Assembly (NCBI RefSeq): GCF_000719475.1
Contig: NZ_JOGO01000050.1
Span: 13,781-77,780 of the forward strand
Direction: 5' to 3'
From: Streptomyces sp. NRRL F-5630
GTDB lineage: Bacteria; Actinomycetota; Actinomycetes; Streptomycetales; Streptomycetaceae
Length of the DNA stretch: 64,000 nt
Under the pieces are notes generated by a model that was not told where the DNA came from, searched no databases, and worked only from the letters and a program-made list of their open reading frames with translations. Positions 29,073-35,971 of this stretch are shown one piece after another. Position 1 is the first letter of the stretch; the number at the start of each line of letters is the position of its first letter. Made by a program: the position numbers and the translations under genes.

Positions 29073-29256
29073 CCGCGTCCCCCTCGTCGTCCGGACGCCT
29101 TCTGGATTCCCCGGACAGGCGGGGACGAACCCCCTCACCGTCGGCCCGGCCGCTCAGGCGGTTTATCCCACGAATCGCTGAATGGAGTGAACGAAGGCGG
29201 AACGTCTGCGCGCCCGGTTACTCTCCCTGAAGAGTTTTCCCGCAAAGGAGGACACC

Positions 29257-29835
29257 GTGGCTGTACTGCAACACGAGCTGACGTTGAGCGAAGCTGCCGA
29301 CCTGCTTGAGCAAGGGCTGCCCGGTCACCGTGTGGAGATTCTCCAGGGGAGGCTCACTGTGACACCGCCGCCGGACGGTTCGCACGCGCTGTCGTTGAGT
29401 TGGCTGGTCGAGGCGTTCGCCGGGGCGGGCGCGAGGAAGGCCGGGCTGAGGTACGTCCAGGGTCTCGGCCTCTGGCTCCCCACCCGCCCGGACGACTTCG
29501 CGATCCCGGACTTCTCGATCGTCGAGGCCCACTTCCGCGACGCCCTCGTGCGCCGCAGCTGCTACGCCCCCGAGGTCTTCCGGCTGGTCCTCGAAGTGAC
29601 GTCGAGCAACTGGTCCGACGACTTGGGCCCGAAGGTCGAGAGCTACGCCGCCGCCGGGGTGCCGGTGTACGTCGTGGTGGACCGCAAGCACGACGAGGTG
29701 CTGCTGCACCGCGACCCGGAGGACGGGGTGTACACGCGGGTGGAGCACTTCAAGCGGGGCAGCTTCGTGCCGGTCCCGGAATCGGTCGGCGTGGCGCTCG
29801 ACCTGCCGGTGGACACGCTGCTCGACGGCGACTGA
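29257..29835 (+). CDS. Uma2 family (DUF820) putative restriction-like endonuclease
   Basis: 192 residues of the Uma2/DUF820 family, PD-(D/E)xK fold. The N-terminus ELTLSEAADLLEQG and VEILQGRLTV are typical; the nuclease core is IPDFSIVEA (Asp), LVLEVTSSNW (Glu in ExT) and then DLGPKVESYAAAGVPVYVVVD (Lys). Such proteins are abundant in Streptomyces, and their biological role is unclear. GTG 29257 has AAAGGAGG directly upstream. It lies just before the leuE-like exporter, 78 bases apart. Confidence 0.88.
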   Translation: MAVLQHELTLSEAADLLEQGLPGHRVEILQGRLTVTPPPDGSHALSLSWLVEAFAGAGARKAGLRYVQGLGLWLPTRPDDFAIPDFSIVEAHFRDALVRRSCYAPEVFRLVLEVTSSNWSDDLGPKVESYAAAGVPVYVVVDRKHDEVLLHRDPEDGVYTRVEHFKRGSFVPVPESVGVALDLPVDTLLDGD

Positions 29836-29913
29836 GAGGGCGGCTGAGGCGGCGGCTGTCCGGCTGCCGGAAAGGGAGTGTTCGCGGGGGTACGCGCGTG
29901 CGACACTGCCGCC

Positions 29914-30561
29914 ATGTTCGGCGTCATAGACCTGCCCACGTACCTCGCGGGCGTGGCACTCATCGTTCTGCTGCCCGGGCCCAACTCGCTCTACGTGCTC
30001 TCGGTGGGCGCGCGGCGCGGGGTGCGGACCGGGTACAAGGCCGCTGCCGGGGTGTTCCTCGGGGACACGGTGCTCATGACGCTGTCGGCCGCGGGCGTCG
30101 CCTCGCTGCTCCAGGCGAACGAGATGCTGTTCTCACTCGTCAAGTACGCGGGCGCCGGGTACCTGACCTGGCTCGCCTACGGCATGATCCGCTCCGCGCT
30201 CGCGCTGTGGCGCACGCGCCAGGAGCGGGCCGCCGAGGCGGCGGGCGAGGAAGCTCCGGCGGAGCGCGAGCGCCCCTTCCGCCGGGCCTTCGTGATCAGC
30301 CTCTTCAACCCGAAGGCGATCCTCTTCTTCATCGCCTTCTTCGTGCAGTTCGTTCCAGCGTCAAACCCACTCCCGGGCTTCATCTTCCTGGGCTTCCTTG
30401 CCCAGGTCGCGAGCGCTCTGTACCTGTCGGTCTTGATCTTCAGCGGCGCTCGCCTCGCAGCGGCCTTCCGCAAGCGCAAGGCGCTCAGTGCGGGAGCTAC
30501 CTCCGCAGCCGGGGTCGTCTTCCTCGGGTTCGCCTTGAAGCTGTCGTTGGCAAGCGCGTAG
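29914..30561 (+). CDS. leuE: LysE/RhtB family amino acid exporter, leucine-efflux type
   Basis: 215 residues with about six transmembrane helices. The family hallmark LLPGPNSLYVLSVGARRGVRTGYKAAAG is near residue 20-45, and FVISLFNPKAILFFIAFFVQF is the second LysE signature. ATG 29914 is preceded by a weak ribosome site. From about codon 146 onward (30350) the base composition and codon use fall to a lower G+C, and a second, high-G+C version of this same C-terminal part lies 3.06 kb downstream. The gene is intact, but its 3' third appears to have been replaced by element DNA. Confidence 0.9.
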   Translation: MFGVIDLPTYLAGVALIVLLPGPNSLYVLSVGARRGVRTGYKAAAGVFLGDTVLMTLSAAGVASLLQANEMLFSLVKYAGAGYLTWLAYGMIRSALALWRTRQERAAEAAGEEAPAERERPFRRAFVISLFNPKAILFFIAFFVQFVPASNPLPGFIFLGFLAQVASALYLSVLIFSGARLAAAFRKRKALSAGATSAAGVVFLGFALKLSLASA

Positions 30562-30643
30562 GGGGCGTCGTGTCCGATCTCGTCCGTGTTGCATCCCTGT
30601 TCGCCCACATGACCCGCGCGGATGCCGTGATCAGGGGAGTGGA

Positions 30644-30680
30644 AGAGCCCCGCCCTGACACGCAATCAGGACGAGGCTCT
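30644..30680 (+). terminator. Terminator-like hairpin after leuE
   Basis: AGAGCCCCGCCCTGA pairs with TCAGGACGAGGCTCT, with two non-Watson-Crick positions and a 7-base loop, then TTGG. It lies 83 bases after the leuE stop and can end transcription of that gene. Confidence 0.5.
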
Positions 30681-30845
30681 TGGCGTGAGAAGTGGCCTGG
30701 TGCGGGCGCCCTTCGGGACGCTGGTGGGGTCTACGCGTCAGTGCGCAGCTCTCCCGGCATGGGGCCGGCTCCGAGGACCATGGCGTGCGGGGGACAGGCG
30801 AAGAGAGTGAAGCCGGGGCCAGGCTGCTCCCCTACTGCCGTTGTC

Positions 30846-31812
30846 TCAGCGACTCTGATTGAGCGCGACGCTCAACAGGAGTTCGACCAGCCTGTGCGCA
30901 GCGTCGGGCTTGCCCATTGAGCGCGCCGCTCCCGCCATCGTCTCCCGGCGCTGTGGGTCGGACAGAAGAGGTTCCAGGGCGCCCCGCAGCGCGGACGCGG
31001 TGGCCCTGTCTCCGGTCAGCGCTACAGCGGCCTTCGACCCAGTTCGGCCCGCACTGGTGGATGACGTTGGCGACGGACAGCAGCCACGGGAGGTTTTCAC
31101 GGATCACGCCGTTGATCTGCTCGCTGCCCTGGGCTCCGCCGGTGATGTAGACGGTGGGCAAGTCGGGGTCGTATCCGGTCATGCCGAGGGCGGGAACGGC
31201 CTTGGCGGGGTCGCCGGTGAGCACGGTGGGCCGGACAGGGTTGCCGGTGACGACAGCGGCAGCGGCGACGGAGTCGGGGAGAAGGCTCAGCGAGTTCTCC
31301 GACGACAGCGCGACGGCGGTCGCGGAGCGGGCGAGGACCCGGTTGGCCAGGCCGAGTCGGACGGTCTGCTCATGGATGACCAGCGGAGTCTTCGTCGCGC
31401 GGGCAGCAAACCCCACGGGGACAGCGACATACCCCCCGGTGGAGAGGATCACGTCGGCCTGGAAGCGGCGAGCGATGGTCCGGGCCTCCAGGACGCCCTT
31501 GGGAACGCGACCCACGTCCCGCATGTTCTCAGCATTGATCATCTTCAGCGGGTTGCTGGAGCGGCGTAGCTTGCCGGTCGGCACGGTTTCGAAGGGGATG
31601 CCCTCGGCAGGGGCGACGCGGGATTCGAGCCCGGTGGCGGTGCCGACCCATAGGACGTCCACGCTCGCGCCGTGGTGGTGCATGACGGTCTGCATCTCGC
31701 GGACCGCTGTCAGGGCGGGATAGGTGTGCCCACCCGTTCCGCCTCCCGTCACCATCAGCTTGAAGGGACGGCGAAAGGAGGCGAAACGGGTGGCGAGGGC
31801 GTCGACGGTCAC
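30846..31812 (-). pseudogene. murG-like glycosyltransferase pseudogene (internal deletion and frameshift)
   Basis: From GTG 31812 the sequence reads as a MurG paralogue: KLMVTGGGTGGHTYPALTAV (GGTGGH loop), GTATGLESRVAPAEGIPFE, VILSTGGYVAVPVGFAA, LVIHEQTVRLGLANRVLA, VTGNPVRPTVL and YITGGAQGSEQIN. After HQCGPNWVEG, near 31035, the frame shifts. The C-terminus resumes in another frame as AAVALTGDRATASALRGAL and runs to 30846. About 75 residues of the C-terminal domain, including the UDP-GlcNAc-binding region, are missing. It cannot encode a working MurG. Its lower G+C and position inside the leuE insertion show it came with the element; the housekeeping murG belongs in the dcw cluster. Confidence 0.8.
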
Positions 31813-31984
31813 AGCGTGACGGCATCCGATCGTGAGGGCTCCGCATCCGACGAGCCGGAGCCGACGGCGGTCATGCGAACCTCCCGGACGATATCAGGCA
31901 ATCTGACCTTGGTGAGGAGCCAGCCGACCCCGGCGGCTGACGCGGCTGGAGGCTGGTGAGAACTCGGTTGTCGACATCGCGGAC

Positions 31985-32674
31985 GTGATCGCGCTCTGCG
32001 AGAACTACGCGGCGCCGCGAGAGAAGCGTGCTCTGCTGCTCGAATACGCCGCGGTGACGAAGAGCAAGCGAGACTGGTGGCAGACTCCCGAGTTCCGACT
32101 GGCCATCCCGCCATCGTTCAAGGCTTACCTGGGTCTTGAGGCGACTGCCGAGAGTCTGAACAACTACAAAGCCGAGTTCGTGCCCGGCCTCCTTCAGACG
32201 GAGGGGTACGTATGGACGATCCACGAGCGCTCGCACGAAAGGCTCCCAAGCGACGAGATCGACCGCATCGTTGCCGTCCGCATGACTCGACAGGAGGCTC
32301 TTCACCGTGTGGAGGCCCCCTTGCAATTCGCTGCGATCATCAACGAGGCCGTCTTGTACCGTCAGGTCGGTGGTCCGGACGTCATGCGGGCTCAGGTACA
32401 GCATCTGTGCGAAATGGCCATGCAGCCGGGCGTTCGGATTCAGGTCGTGCCGTTCAAGGCCGGCGCTCATGCCGGTGTGAACGGTTCGTTCATGCTCCTG
32501 CGGTTCGAAGATGCTCAGCCGATCGTCTACCTGGAGAACCTAGGCGGTGCGTCAGTCATGCGTAAGCCTAAGAGCGTTGACCAGTACGAACGAGCGTTCA
32601 CCGACCTCCAGATTCTTGCCTTGGGAGAACGAGATTCCCTCGGCATGATGAAAGAAGCAATCAAGGAGCATTGA
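31985..32674 (+). CDS. DUF5753 regulator with most of its XRE helix-turn-helix missing
   Basis: From GTG 31985, 229 residues: IADV..LCENYAAPREKRALLLEYA corresponds to the end of an XRE helix-turn-helix, then WWQTPEFRL and a complete DUF5753 domain (YKAEFVPGLLQTEGYVW, VAVRMTRQEALHR, VVPFKAGAHAGVNGSFMLLRF). Upstream in the same frame the residues RLEAGENSVVD can be read back to 31916, where the frame meets a stop, so helices 1-3 of the HTH are absent. The protein, if made, probably cannot bind DNA. It is paired with the DUF397 gene downstream, the standard actinobacterial arrangement. Confidence 0.75.
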   Translation: MIALCENYAAPREKRALLLEYAAVTKSKRDWWQTPEFRLAIPPSFKAYLGLEATAESLNNYKAEFVPGLLQTEGYVWTIHERSHERLPSDEIDRIVAVRMTRQEALHRVEAPLQFAAIINEAVLYRQVGGPDVMRAQVQHLCEMAMQPGVRIQVVPFKAGAHAGVNGSFMLLRFEDAQPIVYLENLGGASVMRKPKSVDQYERAFTDLQILALGERDSLGMMKEAIKEH

Positions 32675-32679
32675 TTCAG

Positions 32680-32892
32680 ATGACCAACCACGCCGCACTG
32701 ACCGGGGCTCGCTGGTTCCGTTCAAGTTACAGTAATGACCAGGCCGGGAATTGCGTCGAGGGCGCAAGGCTCGAAGGTGCGGCCATGGCAGTGCGGGACT
32801 CGAAGGACCCGAACGCCGGGGCGTTCGTTTTTCGAGCAGATGCCTGGGGTGCTTTCCTCAACACAGTTAAGGGACGCACCGCAGAAATGTAG
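32680..32892 (+). CDS. DUF397 domain protein
   Basis: 70 residues with the family pattern ARWFRSSYSNDQAGNCVEGA near the N-terminus and VRDSKDPNAGAFVFRADAWGAFL in the second half. ATG 32680 lies 5 bases after the DUF5753 stop and has AAGGAG about 12 bases upstream; TTG 32671 overlapping that stop is an alternative. DUF397 proteins accompany XRE-DUF5753 regulators as small antagonists in Streptomyces (BldB/WhiJ-type systems as known). Lower G+C than flanking genes. Confidence 0.9.
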   Translation: MTNHAALTGARWFRSSYSNDQAGNCVEGARLEGAAMAVRDSKDPNAGAFVFRADAWGAFLNTVKGRTAEM

Positions 32893-32909
32893 CCCCGATG
32901 TGGGAAGAC

Positions 32910-32938
32910 GGAGCCCCGAGCGCAACGCTCGGGGCTCC
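32910..32938 (+). terminator. Terminator after DUF397
   Basis: GGAGCCCCGAGCG and CGCTCGGGGCTCC form a perfect 13-base-pair stem with a 3-base loop, followed by TGTCGTTT. It ends the DUF5753-DUF397 transcript. Confidence 0.88.
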
Positions 32939-32979
32939 TGTCGTTTCCCCCCCCACATGGGATGTGTGTGTCAATTCAT

Positions 32980-33357
32980 TCATGAGCGGTCGTGACGGGT
33001 CTCGATTGTGCTGAGAACCACGGAAGCGGCCATTGATTCATTCATGAGTGCCATCCGTGTAGCCCAGAATGCCGAGAAGGGCTCTTGGGGGGAGGTGGAA
33101 TAGGGTGCCTTCTTGGTGGCTGAGACCCCCAAGTCCCGGGCGACTCCCACCAGGCGGATACCTTCGCGGAGCGAGTGGCGGCGTAGATCCAGCTCCTGTC
33201 GTGCCAGGCTGGTGGTCTCCTCCGTGAGCACGGACAGGCGCACGGACAGCAGTCCTCGGAGTGCGTCCTCCGGTAGGGCGTCGTTCGCTGCCTCCAGCTC
33301 GGCAAGCTCCAGGAGTTCGTCTGCGGTCCAGTCGGGGGCGGTCGTCTTCGGTGCCAT
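32980..33357 (-). CDS. Small hypothetical protein of the leuE-inserted element
   Basis: 125 residues from ATG 33357 (an in-frame ATG 72 bases upstream would cross the putative right end of the element). It starts APDWTADELLELAELEAANDA; the middle has REGIRLVGVARDLGVSATK, which could be a helix-turn-helix segment. No named family recognised. Element proteins of this size often are regulators. Weakly supported by codon use; it is the last feature before the right attachment boundary. Confidence 0.5.
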   Translation of the reverse strand: MAPKTTAPDWTADELLELAELEAANDALPEDALRGLLSVRLSVLTEETTSLARQELDLRRHSLREGIRLVGVARDLGVSATKKAPYSTSPQEPFSAFWATRMALMNESMAASVVLSTIETRHDRS

Positions 33358-33404
33358 CCGGCGCAGCCGTACGCGCAGTTGGATGCTGGAACTATCTTCA
33401 TTCG

Positions 33405-33624
33405 GTTCGTTGACCCCGCCTATGCCCACCCCGCGCTCTCCTTCGTCGTGCTCGGCTTCTTCGCCCAGCTCGCCAGCGCCCTCTACCTGAGCGTCCTCAT
33501 CTTCACCGGCACCCGCCTCGCCGCCGCCTTCGCCCGCCGCCGTCGCCTCCGCGCCACCGTCACCTCCGCGGCGGGCGCCCTCTTCCTCGGCTTCGCGGTG
33601 AAGCTCTCGCTGAGCGGCGTCTGA
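33405..33624 (+). pseudogene. Displaced native 3' end of the leuE-type gene
   Basis: The frame reads FVDPAYAHPALSFVVLGFFA, then QLASALYLSVLIFTGTRLAA and ends KLSLSGV, closely matching the last 70 residues of the leuE product at 29914-30561. It has no start of its own and, unlike the functional gene's 3' end, is very G+C-rich, matching the host. It is the original gene end, separated by the 3.06-kb insertion. Confidence 0.85.
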
Positions 33625-33718
33625 GCCGCCCGCTCCTCCGGCAGCCCCGGCTCCCGGCGCCCTTGGATCCGCCGTCGGCGCCGGGGGCGGCCGTCGTTGG
33701 TTCCTCGCCCGGAGGGGC

Positions 33719-35197
33719 TCAGGCCGCCGCCGGGGAGGCGTGGGCCGCCGCTCCCAGGTGCCGGTCCAGCCACCTCGCCGCGCCCCCCGGGTCCGTGCCC
33801 GTCCAGGCCACGTAGCCGTCGGGGCGGATGAGGAAGAGGCCCCGGCCGTAGGGGGCGCAGGAAGGGAGGGCGCGGGTCCGGACGTGGGCGGGGAGACCGG
33901 GCACGACGGGGGCGGCTCCCGCCTCCGGGGTGCGCTCCGTGCTGATCGCCAGGAGCGTCCAGTGCGGGCCCCGGTACAGGTCGAAGAGGCGGTCCCCGCC
34001 CGCGCGCCCGTCCGGCGCCCGGTCGCCCGCGTGAAGCGGTGCCCCGGCGGCCAGGGTGTGGTCGCTCAGGGTCGACGCGCGGTAGTGCAGGCCCAGTTGG
34101 CGCGTCTCCTCGCCCCTGCGGGTCTCGCCCCTGTGGACGCGTGTGGAGAGGTCGAGCATCCCGGCGGCGACCGCGCGGCGTTCCTCCTCGTACGTGGCGA
34201 GCAGCGCCCGCGGCGCGCCCGCGAGCACCGCGCCGAGCTTCCAGCCGAGGTTGTACGCGTCCTGGATGCTCGTGTTGAGGCCCTGGCCCCCGGCCGGTGA
34301 GTGGACGTGCGCCGCGTCCCCGGCGAGGAGGACGCGGCCGTCCTGGAAGCGGTCGGCGAGCGCCGCGCGGGCGGTGAAGGCCGAGGACCAGGTCACGGCG
34401 GTGACCCGCTCGGGCGCGAGGTGGGTGCGCGCGGCGAGTGCCGCCCGTACCGCCTCCGGGTCCGTGGCGACGGTGGTGCCCTCGGGGAAGGCCGCGACGA
34501 ACTGGAAGTCCTCGGTCCCGGCGAGCGGGCACAGCGCCGCGAAGCCGCCGTCCGCGCCCGGGAAGACGTGCCAGTGGGTGCGGGGCAGCGTGCCCCGGGC
34601 GAGCCGCACGTCTGCGACGAGCACCGGCCTCGGGTCCACCGTCCCGCCCGTCATGCCGATCCCCAGGAGGCGCCGCACGGCGCCCCGCGCCCCGTCCGCG
34701 CCCACGACGTACCGGGCCCGTACGGTCCCCGTGCGCTCCGCGAAGCGCAGGGTCACGCCCTCGGCGTCCTGCTCCAGTCCGGTCAGCTCGTGCCCGTACG
34801 AGACCTCGCCGCCCAGCTCCACGAGCCGTTCGCGCAGGAGCCGGGCCGTGCGCCACTGCGGCAGCATGAGCGTGCCGCCGTACGGCTCGCTCTCCGTCGC
34901 CTCCCTCTCCTCGACCATGCGGAACTCCTCGCCCGGCGTGCCCGCCGTCCACCGCCTGTTGGGCGGGTAGGGGCCGCCCGCCGCGAGGAAGCGGCTCGCG
35001 AGGCCGAGGTCGTCGAGCACTTCGAGGGTGCGGGACTGGATGCCCTTGCCGCGCGAGCCCGCGAAGAGGTCCGTGCCGCGCTCGGCGAGCAGGACCCGTA
35101 CGCCGCGCCGCACGAGGTCGATGGCGAGGGTCAGCCCGGTGGGGCCAGCGCCGATGACGGCGACGTCGAAGACGGGGGAGGTGGCGTGGTTCCGCAT
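33719..35197 (-). CDS. FAD-dependent aromatic monooxygenase (PheA/TfdB, group A)
   Basis: 492 residues with all three group A flavin motifs: FDVAVIGAGPTGLTLAIDL (GxGxxG, about 10-28), VVGADGARGAVRRLLG (DG motif, about 165) and VLLAGDAAHVHSPAGGQGLN (GD motif, about 290). The C-terminal thioredoxin-like domain typical of the family begins near LHAGDRAPD. It hydroxylates an aromatic or polyketide-like substrate using NAD(P)H and oxygen; tetracycline or rifampicin inactivators belong to the same family. The divergent TetR gene and twin operators suggest induction by a small aromatic ligand. Confidence 0.92.
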   Translation of the reverse strand: MRNHATSPVFDVAVIGAGPTGLTLAIDLVRRGVRVLLAERGTDLFAGSRGKGIQSRTLEVLDDLGLASRFLAAGGPYPPNRRWTAGTPGEEFRMVEEREATESEPYGGTLMLPQWRTARLLRERLVELGGEVSYGHELTGLEQDAEGVTLRFAERTGTVRARYVVGADGARGAVRRLLGIGMTGGTVDPRPVLVADVRLARGTLPRTHWHVFPGADGGFAALCPLAGTEDFQFVAAFPEGTTVATDPEAVRAALAARTHLAPERVTAVTWSSAFTARAALADRFQDGRVLLAGDAAHVHSPAGGQGLNTSIQDAYNLGWKLGAVLAGAPRALLATYEEERRAVAAGMLDLSTRVHRGETRRGEETRQLGLHYRASTLSDHTLAAGAPLHAGDRAPDGRAGGDRLFDLYRGPHWTLLAISTERTPEAGAAPVVPGLPAHVRTRALPSCAPYGRGLFLIRPDGYVAWTGTDPGGAARWLDRHLGAAAHASPAAA

Positions 35198-35204
35198 GGC
35201 ACTC

Positions 35205-35219
35205 CTTAACGGTGTTAAG
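35205..35219. promoter_or_regulatory. TetR operator 1
   Basis: CTTAACGGTGTTAAG, a palindrome with 6-base arms around 3 bases, 7 bases upstream of the monooxygenase start. Its arms are identical to operator 2. Confidence 0.75.
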
Positions 35220-35241
35220 TGCTGGTGTTCGCAAGGATGCG

Positions 35242-35256
35242 CTTAACGGCGTTAAG
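35242..35256. promoter_or_regulatory. TetR operator 2
   Basis: CTTAACGGCGTTAAG, differing from operator 1 only at the centre. The centres are 37 bases apart, and the site lies 40 bases before the regulator start, so the pair can repress both divergent genes. Confidence 0.75.
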
Positions 35257-35296
35257 GAGTCAAGCGACGCCCGTCGGCGCCGTCTACATTGGGGGC

Positions 35297-35959
35297 GTGG
35301 CCAGCAAGCATCAGACGCCCCGGCTCGACCGGGCCCAGGTCGTGGACACGGCGCTGCGACTGCTCAACGAGGTCGGGCTCGACCGGCTCAGCCTCCGGCT
35401 CATCGCGGGGGAACTGGAGGTGAAGGCGCCCGCGCTCTACTGGCACTTCCGCGACAAGCGCGAACTGCTCGACGAGATGGCCACGGAGATGTACCGGCGG
35501 ATGACCGCGCGGGGCGACGAACCGGCCGGGATCGCCGCCGGCGACTGGCGCGGGCGGCTCACCGCGACCGCGCACGCGCTGCGCGCGGGCCTGCTCTCCT
35601 GGCGCGACGGGGCCCGGGTCTTCTCGGGGAGCCGCTTCACGGGCGACGAGCACGGCCCCGGCATGGAGGCCCAGCTCGCGGCCCTCACGGGGGCGGGCTT
35701 CACGCTCGCGCAGGCCGCGACGACCACCACCACGCTCTTCACGTACGTCCTCGGCTTCGTCACCGAGGAGCAGGGCATGATCACGTACGCCGACGATCCG
35801 CGCCCCGCGCTCGACATCGCCGAACGCGAGCGCCGCCTCGCCGCGACCCCCCTCGCGGCCGAGGTGGGCCCCCTCGTCTTCGGCGACTACGACGCGCGCT
35901 TCACGGAGGGCGTCGCCCTGCTCGTGACGGGAGTGGGGGCGCGGTACGGGGCGGGGTGA
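35297..35959 (+). CDS. TetR family repressor (TetR_C class)
   Basis: 220 residues from GTG 35297. The N-terminal HTH is VVDTALRLLNEVGLDRLSLRLIAGELEVKAP with ALYWHFRDKRELLDEM (about 14-60), and the C-terminal domain has the helical pattern of the tetracycline-repressor subclass (TTTLFTYVLGFVTEEQ, FTEGVALLVTGV). It probably represses the divergent monooxygenase and itself through the paired CTTAAC-N3-GTTAAG sites. An in-frame start at 35219 is rejected because it would place the operator inside the coding region. It ends 12 bases from the convergent acyltransferase. Confidence 0.92.
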   Translation: MASKHQTPRLDRAQVVDTALRLLNEVGLDRLSLRLIAGELEVKAPALYWHFRDKRELLDEMATEMYRRMTARGDEPAGIAAGDWRGRLTATAHALRAGLLSWRDGARVFSGSRFTGDEHGPGMEAQLAALTGAGFTLAQAATTTTTLFTYVLGFVTEEQGMITYADDPRPALDIAERERRLAATPLAAEVGPLVFGDYDARFTEGVALLVTGVGARYGAG

Positions 35960-35971
35960 AGGGCGCGGGGC

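Larger units (their letters stand above)
30348..33411. mobile_element. Decayed integrative element inserted in the leuE-type gene, no integrase seen
   Basis: The segment begins at GTTCGTT (30348-30354) inside leuE and ends at GTTCGTT (33405-33411), after which the original leuE 3' end resumes in the matching reading frame. Inside are a replacement leuE 3' end, a broken murG-like gene, an XRE-remnant/DUF5753 gene, DUF397 and a small unknown gene. G+C content and codon use are lower than in flanking DNA. The shared 7-mer is in the same codon position at both ends and may be the attachment core. No integrase, excisionase or transfer gene remains, so it is probably a deletion derivative. 30562-30845 has no gene. 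Confidence 0.7.

Noticed and set aside
31672..31959. Plus-strand open frame ending MRTSRTISGN... as the missing HTH of the DUF5753 gene
   Set aside because: The residues do not resemble an XRE helix-turn-helix and the frame stops before the conserved part; most of it is antisense to the murG-like pseudogene.
30348..33411. Insertion sequence explanation for the leuE interruption
   Set aside because: No transposase and no terminal inverted repeats; the replaced 3' gene end fits site-specific integration or allele exchange better.
33379..33624. Stand-alone small membrane protein
   Set aside because: Every residue from 33405 matches the C-terminus of the leuE-type exporter; it lacks its own start and is a displaced gene end.
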